Of a DNA stretch of 56,707 bases, positions 8,861-17,662 are shown piece after piece (position 1 is the first letter of the stretch; each line of letters begins with the position of its first letter). This DNA comes from an uncultured Pelagibacteraceae bacterium (GTDB lineage: Bacteria > Pseudomonadota > Alphaproteobacteria > Pelagibacterales > Pelagibacteraceae), in assembly GCA_902554315.1 (NCBI GenBank), contig CACDOF010000004.1:1-56707 (forward strand), read 5' to 3'. The notes beneath the pieces are model-generated. The model made no database searches. It saw only the letters and a program-made list of their open reading frames with translations, and had not been told where the DNA came from. The position numbers and the translations under genes were made by a program.

Positions 8861-9201
8861 TGAAAAGCAAAATAACTAGTCTTTCAAAGAATGAGGATTT
8901 TAGATCAATTCTTGATGGAAAAAAGTTATCCAACAAATATTTAACAATTTTCTTTAGAGAGTTATCTGATAAAGATAATAAAAAATTAAACATAAGTTTT
9001 GTAACTAAAAAAAAAATTGGTAACGCTGTAAAAAGAAATAAAATTAAAAGAAGACTCAGAAATATTATGAATGATGCAACTAAAAAAATAAATATTAATT
9101 TAAACTATTGTTATTTACTTATTGCAAGATCTTCTATTTTAAAAGACTCATATCAGAATATTAAACAAACCTTATTTAATGAATTTGAAAAAATAAAATA
9201 A
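8860..9201 (+). CDS. rnpA: Ribonuclease P protein component
   Basis: Basic protein cofactor of RNase P, which removes the 5' leader from pre-tRNAs. The 113-aa protein carries the family's RNR-type signature as [17 protein letters not shown] at about 52-68, preceded by FVTKKKIG. It lies between rpmH and yidD, the standard order, with one-base start/stop overlaps (TAATG) on both sides. Confidence 0.95.
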   Translation: MKSKITSLSKNEDFRSILDGKKLSNKYLTIFFRELSDKDNKKLNISFVTKKKIGNAVKRNKIKRRLRNIMNDATKKININLNYCYLLIARSSILKDSYQNIKQTLFNEFEKIK

Positions 9202-9443
9202 TGAAATTTATAAAAATCATATTAATAAAAATTATTAAAATTTATAAAATTTTTATATCTCCTTTTTTAACACCTAGTTGCAGGTATTTGCCTACTTGTT
9301 CTGAATATTTTATTGATAGCTTAAATGAACATGGTGTTATCAAAGGAACGGTAAAAGGAATAAAAAGAATATTTTCTTGTCACCCAATTAAATTTTTGGG
9401 AGGTGGAGAAGGATTTGACCCAGTCAAAAAGAAGAGTAAATAA
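9201..9443 (+). CDS. yidD: Membrane protein insertion efficiency factor YidD
   Basis: Small membrane-associated protein that assists YidC-dependent insertion. The 80-aa protein shows the family core [19 protein letters not shown] with its conserved cysteines, followed by [14 protein letters not shown] and GGGEGFDPV near the C-terminus. The N-terminal hydrophobic, positively charged helix fits membrane association. It overlaps the rnpA stop by one base and sits 2 bp before yidC. Confidence 0.96.
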   Translation: MKFIKIILIKIIKIYKIFISPFLTPSCRYLPTCSEYFIDSLNEHGVIKGTVKGIKRIFSCHPIKFLGGGEGFDPVKKKSK

Positions 9444-9445
9444 AG

Positions 9446-11128
9446 ATGGATACAAAAAATGTAATAGCCGCAATTTCCTTAAGTGCTGCAGTTATAATAC
9501 TATATGGACTATTTTTTGCACCTACACCTCAAGATCCAAAATTAACTCAAAAAAATACTAGCACAACTATTGAAGCAAAAAATACTGACGCCCCTTCTTT
9601 AGATCAAAATGATGAAACATTAAAAATTTCAAGAGAAGAAGCTCTAAAAGAAAATAAAAGTATTATATTTGAAAATGACAATATTAAAGGCTCAATTTCA
9701 TTAACTGGTAGTGTAATTGATAATTTAGAATTTAAAAATTTTAAAAAAACCCTGAACGGGGATGAAAATATTATTTTATTGAGTCCAAGAAAAGTTCAGA
9801 ATGGATATTATGTAGAAACTGGCTGGGCCACAACAAATAAAAATATTGATGTTCCTAACACTAAATCAATATGGAAAGTTGAAGGAAATAATAAACTTAC
9901 TCCAAACTCCCCTATAAAATTAGTCTGGTCAAATAACCAAAACATAAAATTTGAAAAAAAAATAAGTATTGATAATCAATACTTATTCAAAATAAATCAG
10001 AACATAATTAATAACTCTGAAAAGACATATAATTTTTATCCTTATGGGCAGATTATTAGAAATGAAATACCAGAAATAACAAATTTTTTTATTTTACATG
10101 AAGGTCCGCTAGGTGTTTTTAATTCTGAGCTTGTTGAAAAAGATTATGATGATATTCAAGAAAAATCATACTCTATTAATGCTGACAAAGGATGGCTAGG
10201 AATTACTGACAAGTACTGGATAACTAGTTTGATGCCTCAAGAAAATAGAAGTTTTAGAAGTGATTTTGATTACAAAAATAAATTTAGAGCTAATTTCATT
10301 GAAACTAATGCGACAGAGATAAGAGCAAATGAAGCTAAATCAAATGAAATAAAAGTTTTAATTGCTGCCAAAGAAGTAAGAGTTATAGACAACTATGCTA
10401 AAAATCTAAATATTGAAAAATTAGATTTGGTAATTGACTGGGGCTATCTATATTTTTTAACAAAACCAATGTGGTTTGCTTTAGATTACTTCTTTAAACT
10501 TTTAGGTAATTATGGCCTAGCAATTATTGCTGTAACAATTTGTATTAGAATAGCTTTATTTCCTTTAGCCCAACTTAGTTTTAAAAGCATGTCAAGAATG
10601 AAGTTGCTGCAGCCCGAAATGAAAAGATTAAAAGAACTTCACAAAGAAGATAAAATGAAACTTCAGCAGGAAATGATGGCTTTATATAAGCGTGAAAAAG
10701 TAAATCCTATGAGCGGATGTTTACCAATATTACCAATGATTTTTATTTTCTTCGCCTTATACAAAGTATTATTTGTGACCTTAGATGGTAGACATGAGCC
10801 TTTCTTTGGTTGGATTAAAGATTTAAGTGAAAGAGACCCTACGTCAATTTTTAATTTATTCGGTCTAATACCTTGGGATCCTCCATCATTTTTAATTATT
10901 GGGGCTTGGCCGATCGCAATGGGTGTATCGATGTATATTCAACAAAAATTAAATCCTACTCCTCCTGATCCTATACAAGCAAAAATATTTATGTTCTTTC
11001 CTTTATTTTTGGTAATAATTCTTGCTCCATTCCCAAGTGGCCTAGTAATTTACTGGACTGTAAACAACTGCTTACAAATGCTTCAGCAATATCTTGTAAT
11101 GAGAAAGACTAAGGTTAAAACCACTTAA
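9446..11128 (+). CDS. yidC: Membrane protein insertase YidC
   Basis: Oxa1/YidC-family insertase of the inner membrane. The 560-aa protein has the Gram-negative layout: an N-terminal membrane anchor (about 5-24), a large periplasmic beta-rich domain (about 60-335, with YFVT-like strands and KGWLGITDKYW), then the conserved C-terminal core of membrane segments. The core includes the cytoplasmic loop QPEMKRLKELHKEDK, MSGCLPILPMIFIFFALYK, and a last segment with FPSGLVIYWTVNN. It ends in a basic tail (RKTKVKTT). In many alphaproteobacteria engB follows; here argB follows after 3 bp. Confidence 0.97.
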   Translation: MDTKNVIAAISLSAAVIILYGLFFAPTPQDPKLTQKNTSTTIEAKNTDAPSLDQNDETLKISREEALKENKSIIFENDNIKGSISLTGSVIDNLEFKNFKKTLNGDENIILLSPRKVQNGYYVETGWATTNKNIDVPNTKSIWKVEGNNKLTPNSPIKLVWSNNQNIKFEKKISIDNQYLFKINQNIINNSEKTYNFYPYGQIIRNEIPEITNFFILHEGPLGVFNSELVEKDYDDIQEKSYSINADKGWLGITDKYWITSLMPQENRSFRSDFDYKNKFRANFIETNATEIRANEAKSNEIKVLIAAKEVRVIDNYAKNLNIEKLDLVIDWGYLYFLTKPMWFALDYFFKLLGNYGLAIIAVTICIRIALFPLAQLSFKSMSRMKLLQPEMKRLKELHKEDKMKLQQEMMALYKREKVNPMSGCLPILPMIFIFFALYKVLFVTLDGRHEPFFGWIKDLSERDPTSIFNLFGLIPWDPPSFLIIGAWPIAMGVSMYIQQKLNPTPPDPIQAKIFMFFPLFLVIILAPFPSGLVIYWTVNNCLQMLQQYLVMRKTKVKTT

Positions 11129-11131
11129 GTA

Positions 11132-11980
11132 ATGGATTTAGAAAAAATTATACCAAAAGATGGTCCTTCCATCGAAGAGGTTAAAAAATACATAGAAAAA
11201 TATAAAAATGATTTAATAGTTATTAAATATGGAGGAAATGTTTTTATTGATAGAAATATATTTAATAATTTTATAGCAGATATAAGCGTATTAAAAAAAT
11301 TAGGTCTTTCAATTATAGTGGTTCATGGTGGTGGTCCAAGAATAAAAAGAGAGCTAGATAAATCAAATATTCAATCAAAATTTATTAGAGGTCTTAGGGT
11401 AACAGATGAAAAAATTATAAATATAGTTGAAGATGTTCTTATTGATTTTAATAAAGATATTGTTGATTCTTTAAAAAAAATAGGTTCTGAAGCAGTCTCA
11501 ATAAATACTAAGAATAATAATATTATTGAAGTTATTCCTGAGGCAGAAGAACTTGGTTTTGTTGGAATTCCAATTAATATTAATATTAATATTATAGAAG
11601 ATATATTAAAAAAAAATTTAATTCCTATTATCTCTCCTTTGGGATTAGGAAAAAATAAACAAACTTACAATATTAATGGAGATACAGCTGCGGGAGCTGT
11701 TGCAAAATCTTTAAAATCAAGAAGATTACTTTTAATGACAAATGTACAGGGTGTTTTAAATAAGGAAAAAAATTTAATTGAAGAGATTTCCTCATCAGAA
11801 ATTCTTGAAATGATTCAAGACGAAACTATTACAGAAGGTATGATACCAAAAATTAACACATGTTTAGATTCTGTAAATAATGGAGTAACTGGAGTAGTAA
11901 TTATGGATGGAAGAAAGCCTCACTCAATTTTATTTGAACTATTTTCTGATAAAGGAGCCGGCACATTAATTAGAAAATGA
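11132..11980 (+). CDS. argB: Acetylglutamate kinase
   Basis: Second enzyme of arginine synthesis: it phosphorylates N-acetyl-L-glutamate with ATP. The 282-aa amino-acid-kinase-family protein shows the ATP-site lysine in IVIKYGGN (about 32-39), the glycine loop VVHGGGPRIKREL (substrate binding), the NINGDTAAGAVAKSL block, and LLLMTNVQGVLN. It ends with a GTLIRK tail usual for ArgB. It sits in the yidC operon and its stop overlaps the start of the HAD gene by 4 bp (ATGA). Confidence 0.96.
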   Translation: MDLEKIIPKDGPSIEEVKKYIEKYKNDLIVIKYGGNVFIDRNIFNNFIADISVLKKLGLSIIVVHGGGPRIKRELDKSNIQSKFIRGLRVTDEKIINIVEDVLIDFNKDIVDSLKKIGSEAVSINTKNNNIIEVIPEAEELGFVGIPINININIIEDILKKNLIPIISPLGLGKNKQTYNINGDTAAGAVAKSLKSRRLLLMTNVQGVLNKEKNLIEEISSSEILEMIQDETITEGMIPKINTCLDSVNNGVTGVVIMDGRKPHSILFELFSDKGAGTLIRK

Positions 11981-12639
11981 AAAATATAAAAAATATTCTA
12001 TTTGATTGCGACGGAGTTTTATATCAAGATCTAGAGGCTGTATTCGGTCAAGTCAGTAAAAAAATGACTGAATATATATCAAAAAAATTAAATATAGATT
12101 TGATAAAAGCAAAGGAACTTCAAACAAATTACTTCCATAAATATAACACAAGTCTTAACGGATTAATGATACATCATGATATTCTCCCAGAGGAATTTTT
12201 AAAATATGTTCATGACATCGATTTATCATTTATGAAAAAAGATTTAGCTTTAAGAGAAGAGTTAGAAAAATTAAATATTAAAAAATTTGTGTTTACCAAT
12301 GGTTCTAGAGAGCATGTTAAAAATATAACTACTCATCTTGGTATAGATGACTTATTTGATGGCATTTTTGATATTGTTGATGCAGAATTTCATCCAAAAC
12401 CAGAAGCTAAGGCATTTGATTTAATGGTAGAAAAATTTAATATTAATCCTAATGAGACACTTTACATCGAAGATATTGCTAAAAATCTATCAATTGCCAA
12501 AGAAAGAGGAAGTACAACAGTTTGGCTAATCAATAATGAATATTGGGGTAAAAAAGACTCTGAAAAAGATTTTATTGATTATAAAATTAAAAATCTTTCT
12601 TTATTTTTAAAAGAAATAAGGTTATTAAAAAACTCATAA
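11977..12639 (+). CDS. HAD-superfamily pyrimidine 5'-nucleotidase-like hydrolase
   Basis: Predicted haloacid-dehalogenase-fold phosphatase. Motif I is FDCDGVLYQ with nucleophile D10 and D12. Motif II is FTNGSREH. The motif III lysine is in HPKPEAKAFD, and motif IV is YIEDIAKNL. A small helical cap (about 20-85) fits the SDT1/pyrimidine 5'-nucleotidase group, and this gene often sits between argB and dapD in alphaproteobacteria. The substrate is inferred from that similarity and not proved. It is 220 aa, overlapping argB by 4 bp and lying 4 bp before dapD. Confidence 0.82.
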   Translation: MKNIKNILFDCDGVLYQDLEAVFGQVSKKMTEYISKKLNIDLIKAKELQTNYFHKYNTSLNGLMIHHDILPEEFLKYVHDIDLSFMKKDLALREELEKLNIKKFVFTNGSREHVKNITTHLGIDDLFDGIFDIVDAEFHPKPEAKAFDLMVEKFNINPNETLYIEDIAKNLSIAKERGSTTVWLINNEYWGKKDSEKDFIDYKIKNLSLFLKEIRLLKNS

Positions 12640-12643
12640 AATT

Positions 12644-13471
12644 ATGAGTATAGAAAATATTATTAATGATGCTTGGGAAAAAAGAGACAAAATAAATCAA
12701 AGTTCAGAACAAAATTTAAAAGATGCTATTAATCAAATAATAGAAGATTTAGATAGCGGTAAAGTAAGGGTTGCTGAAAAAATAAATGGAGAGTGGGTGA
12801 CACACCAACATATTAAAAAGGCTATAATGCTAAGTTTTAGAATTTACCCTATGGAAAACTTAAATGGGCCATATAGTAGTTGGTATGATAAAGCTCATTT
12901 GCTAAAAGGAAAAACAGCTGGCTGGACAAAAGAAGATCATGAAAAAGCTGGTTTTAGAATGGTTCCAAATTCACCTGTTAGAAAAGGTTCATTTGTAGGA
13001 AAGAATGTGGTCTTGATGCCATGTTATGTAAACATTGGAGCTTATATAGATGAAGGGACGATGATAGATACTTTTGCTAGAGCAGGTAGTTGCTGCCAAA
13101 TTGGAAAAAATTGTCATATATCAGCAGGCACTGGAGTTGGAGGAGTTTTGGAACCTGCTCAAGCTTTGCCTACAATCATTGAAGATAATGTTTTCCTTGG
13201 AGCAATGTCAGAAGTTGTCGAGGGCGTTATTGTTGGAGAAGGTTCAGTTTTAAGTATGGGTATGTATATAGGACAATCTACAAAAATAGTTAATAGAAAA
13301 ACAGGTGAGATAACATATGGAAAAATTCCACCTTATTCAGTGGTAGTGCCAGGTTCGTTACCTGATAAAAATAATCCTACAGCACCTTCTTTATATTGTG
13401 CTGTAATAATTAAACAAGTTGATGAAAAAACAAGATCAAAAACATCTATTAATGATCTATTAAGAGAATAG
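12644..13471 (+). CDS. dapD: Tetrahydrodipicolinate N-succinyltransferase
   Basis: Transfers succinyl from succinyl-CoA to tetrahydrodipicolinate in the succinylase route to diaminopimelate and lysine. The 275-aa protein has an N-terminal helical domain and a left-handed beta-helix with hexapeptide turns (GSFVGKNVVLMPCYVNIGAYI, GSCCQIGKNCHISAGTG). Family-specific runs include MIDTFARAGSC, GGVLEPAQALPTIIEDN and PPYSVVVPGSLP. It pairs with dapE 4 bp downstream. lysA, about 12 kb away in this window, completes the pathway. Confidence 0.97.
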   Translation: MSIENIINDAWEKRDKINQSSEQNLKDAINQIIEDLDSGKVRVAEKINGEWVTHQHIKKAIMLSFRIYPMENLNGPYSSWYDKAHLLKGKTAGWTKEDHEKAGFRMVPNSPVRKGSFVGKNVVLMPCYVNIGAYIDEGTMIDTFARAGSCCQIGKNCHISAGTGVGGVLEPAQALPTIIEDNVFLGAMSEVVEGVIVGEGSVLSMGMYIGQSTKIVNRKTGEITYGKIPPYSVVVPGSLPDKNNPTAPSLYCAVIIKQVDEKTRSKTSINDLLRE

Positions 13472-13475
13472 ATTA

Positions 13476-14618
13476 ATGAAAACTTATAATCAAATAAAAT
13501 TAGCTCAAGAGCTAATAAGATTTCCTACCATCAAAACAGAGGATAAGGGTATAATGAAATTCTTATCTAAGAAATTAACTGCTATCGGTTTTAAATGCAC
13601 TATAATAAAATCAAGGGGAACTGGATTAAAACCAGCTCTCAATCTATATGCAAGATATGGTAAATCAAAGCCTCATATTATGTATTTAGGTCATACAGAT
13701 GTTGTTGCAAATCTGAATAACTGGAAACTTCCACCTTTTAAAGCTGTTGTAAGCAAAGGATATCTAAACGGCAGAGGCGCTCAAGATATGAAGGGTGGTA
13801 TAGCTTGCTGGATAAGTGCGGTGAGTAATTTTATAAAAAATAATAAATTTAAAGGATCTATTTCGATTATTATTTCTGCAGACGAAGAAACTACAGGCTA
13901 TGGATGTCCAGCAGTTATGAAATACTTAAGAAAAAAAGGTGAAAAAATAGATTTTTCTGTGGTGGGAGAACCATCTTCAAACAAATCAGTTGGAGATGAA
14001 ATAAGAATTGGAAGACGTGGTTCTATGAATGGAATTATAACTGTATATGGAAAAAGTGGTCACTCAGCATTTCATGGCTCTTATATTAATCCTTGCACAG
14101 CTTTAGCTAAAATAATTGCAAAGTTAAAAAGTTCTCCTTTAGATAGTGGAACTAAATACATGCCACCATCTAATCTAGAATTTACCAAAATGAATGTCGA
14201 TAATTTATCAGAAAATGTAGTGCCTCAATCTGCAAGTGCAAAATTTAATGTGAGATTTAACTCTAAATACAAATCATCTGCTTTAAAAAAAAAACTAAAC
14301 AAAATAATTAATTCAGTTGCAAAAAAACAAAAATGTAAAACTAAAATAGAATATAAAGTAAGTGGTGAAGCTTTTTATACTGAACCAAATAAAGATATTC
14401 ATATGGTTAAAAAAGTTGTTAAAAAAGTAACTAAACTTACAGCAAAATTAAATTGTAGAGGTGGAACTAGTGATAGTCGTTTTTTGGGTTCAATTCCAAG
14501 ACTTGAACTAGGTTTAAGAAATAACAGTATTCACCAAGTAAATGAAAGAACTTCAATTTCAGATTTAAAAAACTTAACTTTAATATATTCAAATATTTTA
14601 AAGAATTACTTTAAGTGA
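13476..14618 (+). CDS. dapE: Succinyl-diaminopimelate desuccinylase
   Basis: Di-zinc M20-family hydrolase that removes succinate from N-succinyl-LL-diaminopimelate. The 380-aa protein shows metal ligands in LGHTDVV (H73, with D75), GAQDMKGG (bridging D104), the catalytic and ligand glutamates in SADEETTGYG (E137, E138), GEPSS downstream, and a late histidine in NNSIHQVNE. The dimerisation domain (about 185-295) begins after IGRRGSMNG and contains the GHSAFHG motif. The stop overlaps the next start as GTGA. Confidence 0.96.
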   Translation: MKTYNQIKLAQELIRFPTIKTEDKGIMKFLSKKLTAIGFKCTIIKSRGTGLKPALNLYARYGKSKPHIMYLGHTDVVANLNNWKLPPFKAVVSKGYLNGRGAQDMKGGIACWISAVSNFIKNNKFKGSISIIISADEETTGYGCPAVMKYLRKKGEKIDFSVVGEPSSNKSVGDEIRIGRRGSMNGIITVYGKSGHSAFHGSYINPCTALAKIIAKLKSSPLDSGTKYMPPSNLEFTKMNVDNLSENVVPQSASAKFNVRFNSKYKSSALKKKLNKIINSVAKKQKCKTKIEYKVSGEAFYTEPNKDIHMVKKVVKKVTKLTAKLNCRGGTSDSRFLGSIPRLELGLRNNSIHQVNERTSISDLKNLTLIYSNILKNYFK

Positions 14619-15541
14619 AAACTGCGATAGTCACATCTGATAGTTCAATAAATCACTTAACTGGAAATGGACACCCAGAGCAACCTGATAGAGTAACTTA
14701 CGTGATCAATAGGTTAAAAAAAAATGAAAATTTAATCTGGGAAAAAAGTAAAGAATTTGATGAGACTCTTTTAGAATCAACACATACATCAAGATATGTT
14801 TTAGAAGTTAAAAAATCTTTTCCTAATTCGGGATTAAATTTTCTTGATGGAGATACTATTGTTTCACCTGGAAGCAAGGATGCCACAAAAAATGCTGTAG
14901 GATCAATAATTTCTGCGATAGATGGAATTGAAAATAAAAAATTTAATAATGCATTTTGTGCCGTAAGGCCACCAGGACATCATGCTGAAAAACAAAAAGC
15001 TATGGGATTTTGCATTTATAATAATGTTGGTTGTGGAGCCAACTACTTAATTGAAAAGTATAATTATAACAAAGTTGCTATTATAGATTTTGATGTCCAT
15101 TGGGGAAATGGAACCTACGACATTTTTTATGACAATAAAAAAGTTTTATACATATCAACTCATCAATATCCATTTTATCCTGGAGGAGGATCAGAAAATG
15201 ATAAAGGTAAATTTAATAATTCTTTAAATATCCCTCTTCCCGCTGGAACAAATTCTGAAGAATATTTAAATGCATATGATCATGTGATTAAAAAATTGAT
15301 CGAATTTAAGCCTGAATTTATTATATTTTCAGCTGGTTTTGATGCTCATAAAAACGATCCTCTAGCTCAATTTCAACTTAATTCAAATGATTTTTATGAA
15401 ATTACTAAAAGAACCCTTATGTCTACAAAAAAGTTTACAAATGGAAAAGTTGTTTCAATTTTAGAAGGCGGGTATGACTTAAAAGCACTTGCAGAAAGTG
15501 CCGATTATCATGTAAACGCACTTTTAGAATTTAATAAGTAA
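14615..15541 (+). CDS. Histone-deacetylase-fold amidohydrolase
   Basis: Zinc-dependent deacetylase of the arginase/HDAC superfamily; the true substrate (acetyl-lysine protein, acetylpolyamine or small acetyl-amide) is unknown. It starts at GTG, overlapping the dapE stop. The active site is complete: NGHPEQPDR at the N-terminus, RPPGHHAE with H122 and H123, zinc ligands D160 and H162 in DFDVHWGNGT, D243 in SAGFDAH, and Y287 in EGGYD. The length (308 aa) is usual for bacterial HDAC-like enzymes. A SET-domain gene follows 5 bp downstream, giving a deacetylase-methyltransferase pair inside a lysine-biosynthesis operon. Confidence 0.9.
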   Translation: MKTAIVTSDSSINHLTGNGHPEQPDRVTYVINRLKKNENLIWEKSKEFDETLLESTHTSRYVLEVKKSFPNSGLNFLDGDTIVSPGSKDATKNAVGSIISAIDGIENKKFNNAFCAVRPPGHHAEKQKAMGFCIYNNVGCGANYLIEKYNYNKVAIIDFDVHWGNGTYDIFYDNKKVLYISTHQYPFYPGGGSENDKGKFNNSLNIPLPAGTNSEEYLNAYDHVIKKLIEFKPEFIIFSAGFDAHKNDPLAQFQLNSNDFYEITKRTLMSTKKFTNGKVVSILEGGYDLKALAESADYHVNALLEFNK

Positions 15542-15546
15542 ATTTC

Positions 15547-16005
15547 ATGAAATTATACAAAGAAGGTTTCTCTAAAATTAATAGAAAAGGTCTTTTTGCA
15601 AATAAAGACATAAAAAATGGAACTAAAATAATTAATTATATTGGCAAAATAATTACAAAAAAACAAACAGATGAAAATCCAAAATTTGATAATGGTAAAG
15701 CAATATATTTATATAATCTAAATAATAGATATGACCTTGATGGAGATTTTAAATACAATGCAGCAAGACTTATAAATCATTCATGTAATCCAAATTGTGA
15801 AGTTAGAGGGAAAGGTTTAAAACTTTGGATTAGTTCAATTAAAGATATAAAAAAAGGTGATGAACTATCATATGATTATGGTTTTAGCTTTGATAAAGAT
15901 TTTGAAGATTTTCCATGTAAGTGTAGAAGTAAAAATTGTTGTGGCTTCATTGTAAGAGAAGGGTCTAGGTGGAGAATAAAAAAGAAAAAAAAAACTAATA
16001 AGTAA
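15547..16005 (+). CDS. SET-domain protein-lysine methyltransferase
   Basis: Small SET-domain enzyme, predicted to use SAM to methylate a protein lysine. The 152-aa protein is nearly a bare SET plus post-SET unit: RKGLFANKDIKNGTKI at the start, RLINHSCNPNC (74-84, with N77, H78 and C80), the catalytic-tyrosine motif GDELSYDYGF (104-113), and post-SET cysteines C124-x-C126-x4-C131 that would bind zinc with C80. It ends in a lysine-rich tail. The target is unknown; ribosomal proteins or the neighbouring enzymes are guesses. The 3' end overlaps truA on the other strand by 11 bp. Confidence 0.9.
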   Translation: MKLYKEGFSKINRKGLFANKDIKNGTKIINYIGKIITKKQTDENPKFDNGKAIYLYNLNNRYDLDGDFKYNAARLINHSCNPNCEVRGKGLKLWISSIKDIKKGDELSYDYGFSFDKDFEDFPCKCRSKNCCGFIVREGSRWRIKKKKKTNK

Positions 16006-16735
16006 CTTTTTCTAAATATAAACCATGAGCTGGAGCGGGGGGGGCGCAATTTTTTCTATTTTTTGATTTCATTACTTTTTCAAATTTTTTAAGAGTCCAT
16101 TTTTTTTCTCCTAGTAACTTCAAACATCCAACCATAGATCTAACTTGATTTTTTAAAAATGACCTTGATTTAAAATTAAATTTTATTTGATTTTTTGATT
16201 TTTTTACAAGCACTTTATTTAATGTTCTTATTGGTGAATTTGCATTGCAATTAGAAGCTCTATAAGTGGAGAAATCATGAGTACCAATTAATTTTTTAGA
16301 TCCCTTTTTAATTAGATCTAAATCTAGTTTTTTTCTTATATGCCATTCTTTATTTTTATTTATTATAGAAGGTGAAATCCTATTTTGTATTAAATAAATA
16401 TAAGACCTTTCTTTTGCCGAAAATCTTGCATGAAAATTTATATTTCTTTTTTTAATATTTATTATTGAGATTTTTTTTGGATTTAAAAAATAATTTAAAG
16501 ACTTTACAAATTTTTCAATATTTTGAATTTTTTCTTTTAAATCAAAATGAGCTGATTGCTCAAGTGCATGAACTCCCGCATCTGTTCTACCTGATCCATA
16601 TAATAAAATTTTCTGTTTTAATAATCTTGATAAAACTGATTGAATTATTTTTTGTATAGAAATTCCTTTTTTTTGAACTTGCCAGCCCACAAAAGATGTT
16701 CCTATATATTCAACTAAAATTTGATACCTAAACAT
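15995..16735 (-). CDS. truA: tRNA pseudouridine synthase A
   Basis: Forms pseudouridine at positions 38-40 of the tRNA anticodon stem. The 246-aa protein shows LVEYIGTSFVGWQ at the N-terminus, the catalytic aspartate D52 in GSGRTDAGVHA, FHARFSAKERSY in the middle, and RSFLKNQVRSMVGCL near residue 200. The C-terminal APPAPAHGLYLEKVTY is encoded across an unusual run of eight C on the coding strand (bases 16037-16044). It is the distal gene of a def-fmt-truA operon. Confidence 0.95.
   Translation of the reverse strand: MFRYQILVEYIGTSFVGWQVQKKGISIQKIIQSVLSRLLKQKILLYGSGRTDAGVHALEQSAHFDLKEKIQNIEKFVKSLNYFLNPKKISIINIKKRNINFHARFSAKERSYIYLIQNRISPSIINKNKEWHIRKKLDLDLIKKGSKKLIGTHDFSTYRASNCNANSPIRTLNKVLVKKSKNQIKFNFKSRSFLKNQVRSMVGCLKLLGEKKWTLKKFEKVMKSKNRKNCAPPAPAHGLYLEKVTY
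16037..16044. repeat. G8 homopolymer tract within truA
   Basis: Eight consecutive G on the plus strand (C8 on the coding strand of truA), in codons GCC CCC CCC GCT CCA for Ala-Pro-Pro-Ala-Pro near the truA C-terminus. In a genome of very low GC such a run stands out. The frame is intact as given. Confidence 0.9.
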
Positions 16736-16738
16736 TAT

Positions 16739-17659
16739 TCAATTTAAACTTGCTCCATTTTCAATTGGATTACCAAGCAAAAATTCTTTTGATTTTTGAA
16801 TTTTTTTACCTTGTTTTTGAATTTCAATTATTTTAATTGAATCGTTTCTACAACCAACATCTAAGTTCTGTGATAAAACTTCTCCAGGATTTCCTTTCAA
16901 ATTTGATATTTCGGCTTTCAGGATTTTATATCTTTCTCCCTTAAGCATAAACCAACTTCCAGGGTTAGGATATAAACCATTAATTTTTGCTACAATTTTT
17001 TCATTACTATCATTCCAATTAATTTTACCTTCCTCTTTTTCAATTTTTTTCGCATATGTAGATTTGCTATGATCTTGATCAATAAAAACTGCATTACCTT
17101 CAAAAATTCTATCAATGTTTTCTAAAATTTTTTTTGAGGCCAAATCAGACAATCTAATCGATAAATCTTCGCTATTTTCATTTTCTAATATTTTTAATTG
17201 ATATTGATTACAAATTGGACCCGCATCTAAACTTTCATTCATTTTCATCATGGAAATTCCTGTATACTTTTCATTTTCCATTATTGCTCTTTGAATAGGA
17301 GCTGCGCCTCTAAATTTTGGCAAAAGCGAATAATGTATGTTGATCCAACCATATTTTGGAATATTTAAAAATTCCTTTTTTAAAATTTGTCCATAAGCAA
17401 CTACAATCCCAAGACTTATATCCTTACTTTTTAAAAAATTTATTTCTTCTTCATTATTTAGAGAAGTTGGTGTTCTTATTGATAAATTAAGAGTTTCGGA
17501 AATTAAGTGAACTGAAGACTTATTTACTTTTTGCCCTCTATTTGAGGCAATAGGAGGCTGCGTGTATACTACTTCTATATCATATCCGTTTTGATAAAGT
17601 GACTTTAGTATATGACCCGAAATACTTGGTGTACCCATGAATACTATTTTTTTATTCAT
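16739..17659 (-). CDS. fmt: Methionyl-tRNA formyltransferase
   Basis: Formylates initiator Met-tRNA using 10-formyltetrahydrofolate. The 306-aa protein begins KIVFMGTP, carries the catalytic-domain block HYSLLPKFRGAAPIQRAI at about 107-124 (N, H and the downstream D of SLDAGPI form the active site), and ends with the OB-fold C-terminal domain (LYPNPGSWF, then GNPGEVL and FLLGNPIENGA). It lies 3 bp downstream of def and 3 bp upstream of truA, so these maturation enzymes probably form one operon. Confidence 0.96.
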   Translation of the reverse strand: MNKKIVFMGTPSISGHILKSLYQNGYDIEVVYTQPPIASNRGQKVNKSSVHLISETLNLSIRTPTSLNNEEEINFLKSKDISLGIVVAYGQILKKEFLNIPKYGWINIHYSLLPKFRGAAPIQRAIMENEKYTGISMMKMNESLDAGPICNQYQLKILENENSEDLSIRLSDLASKKILENIDRIFEGNAVFIDQDHSKSTYAKKIEKEEGKINWNDSNEKIVAKINGLYPNPGSWFMLKGERYKILKAEISNLKGNPGEVLSQNLDVGCRNDSIKIIEIQKQGKKIQKSKEFLLGNPIENGASLN

Positions 17660-17662
17660 AAG

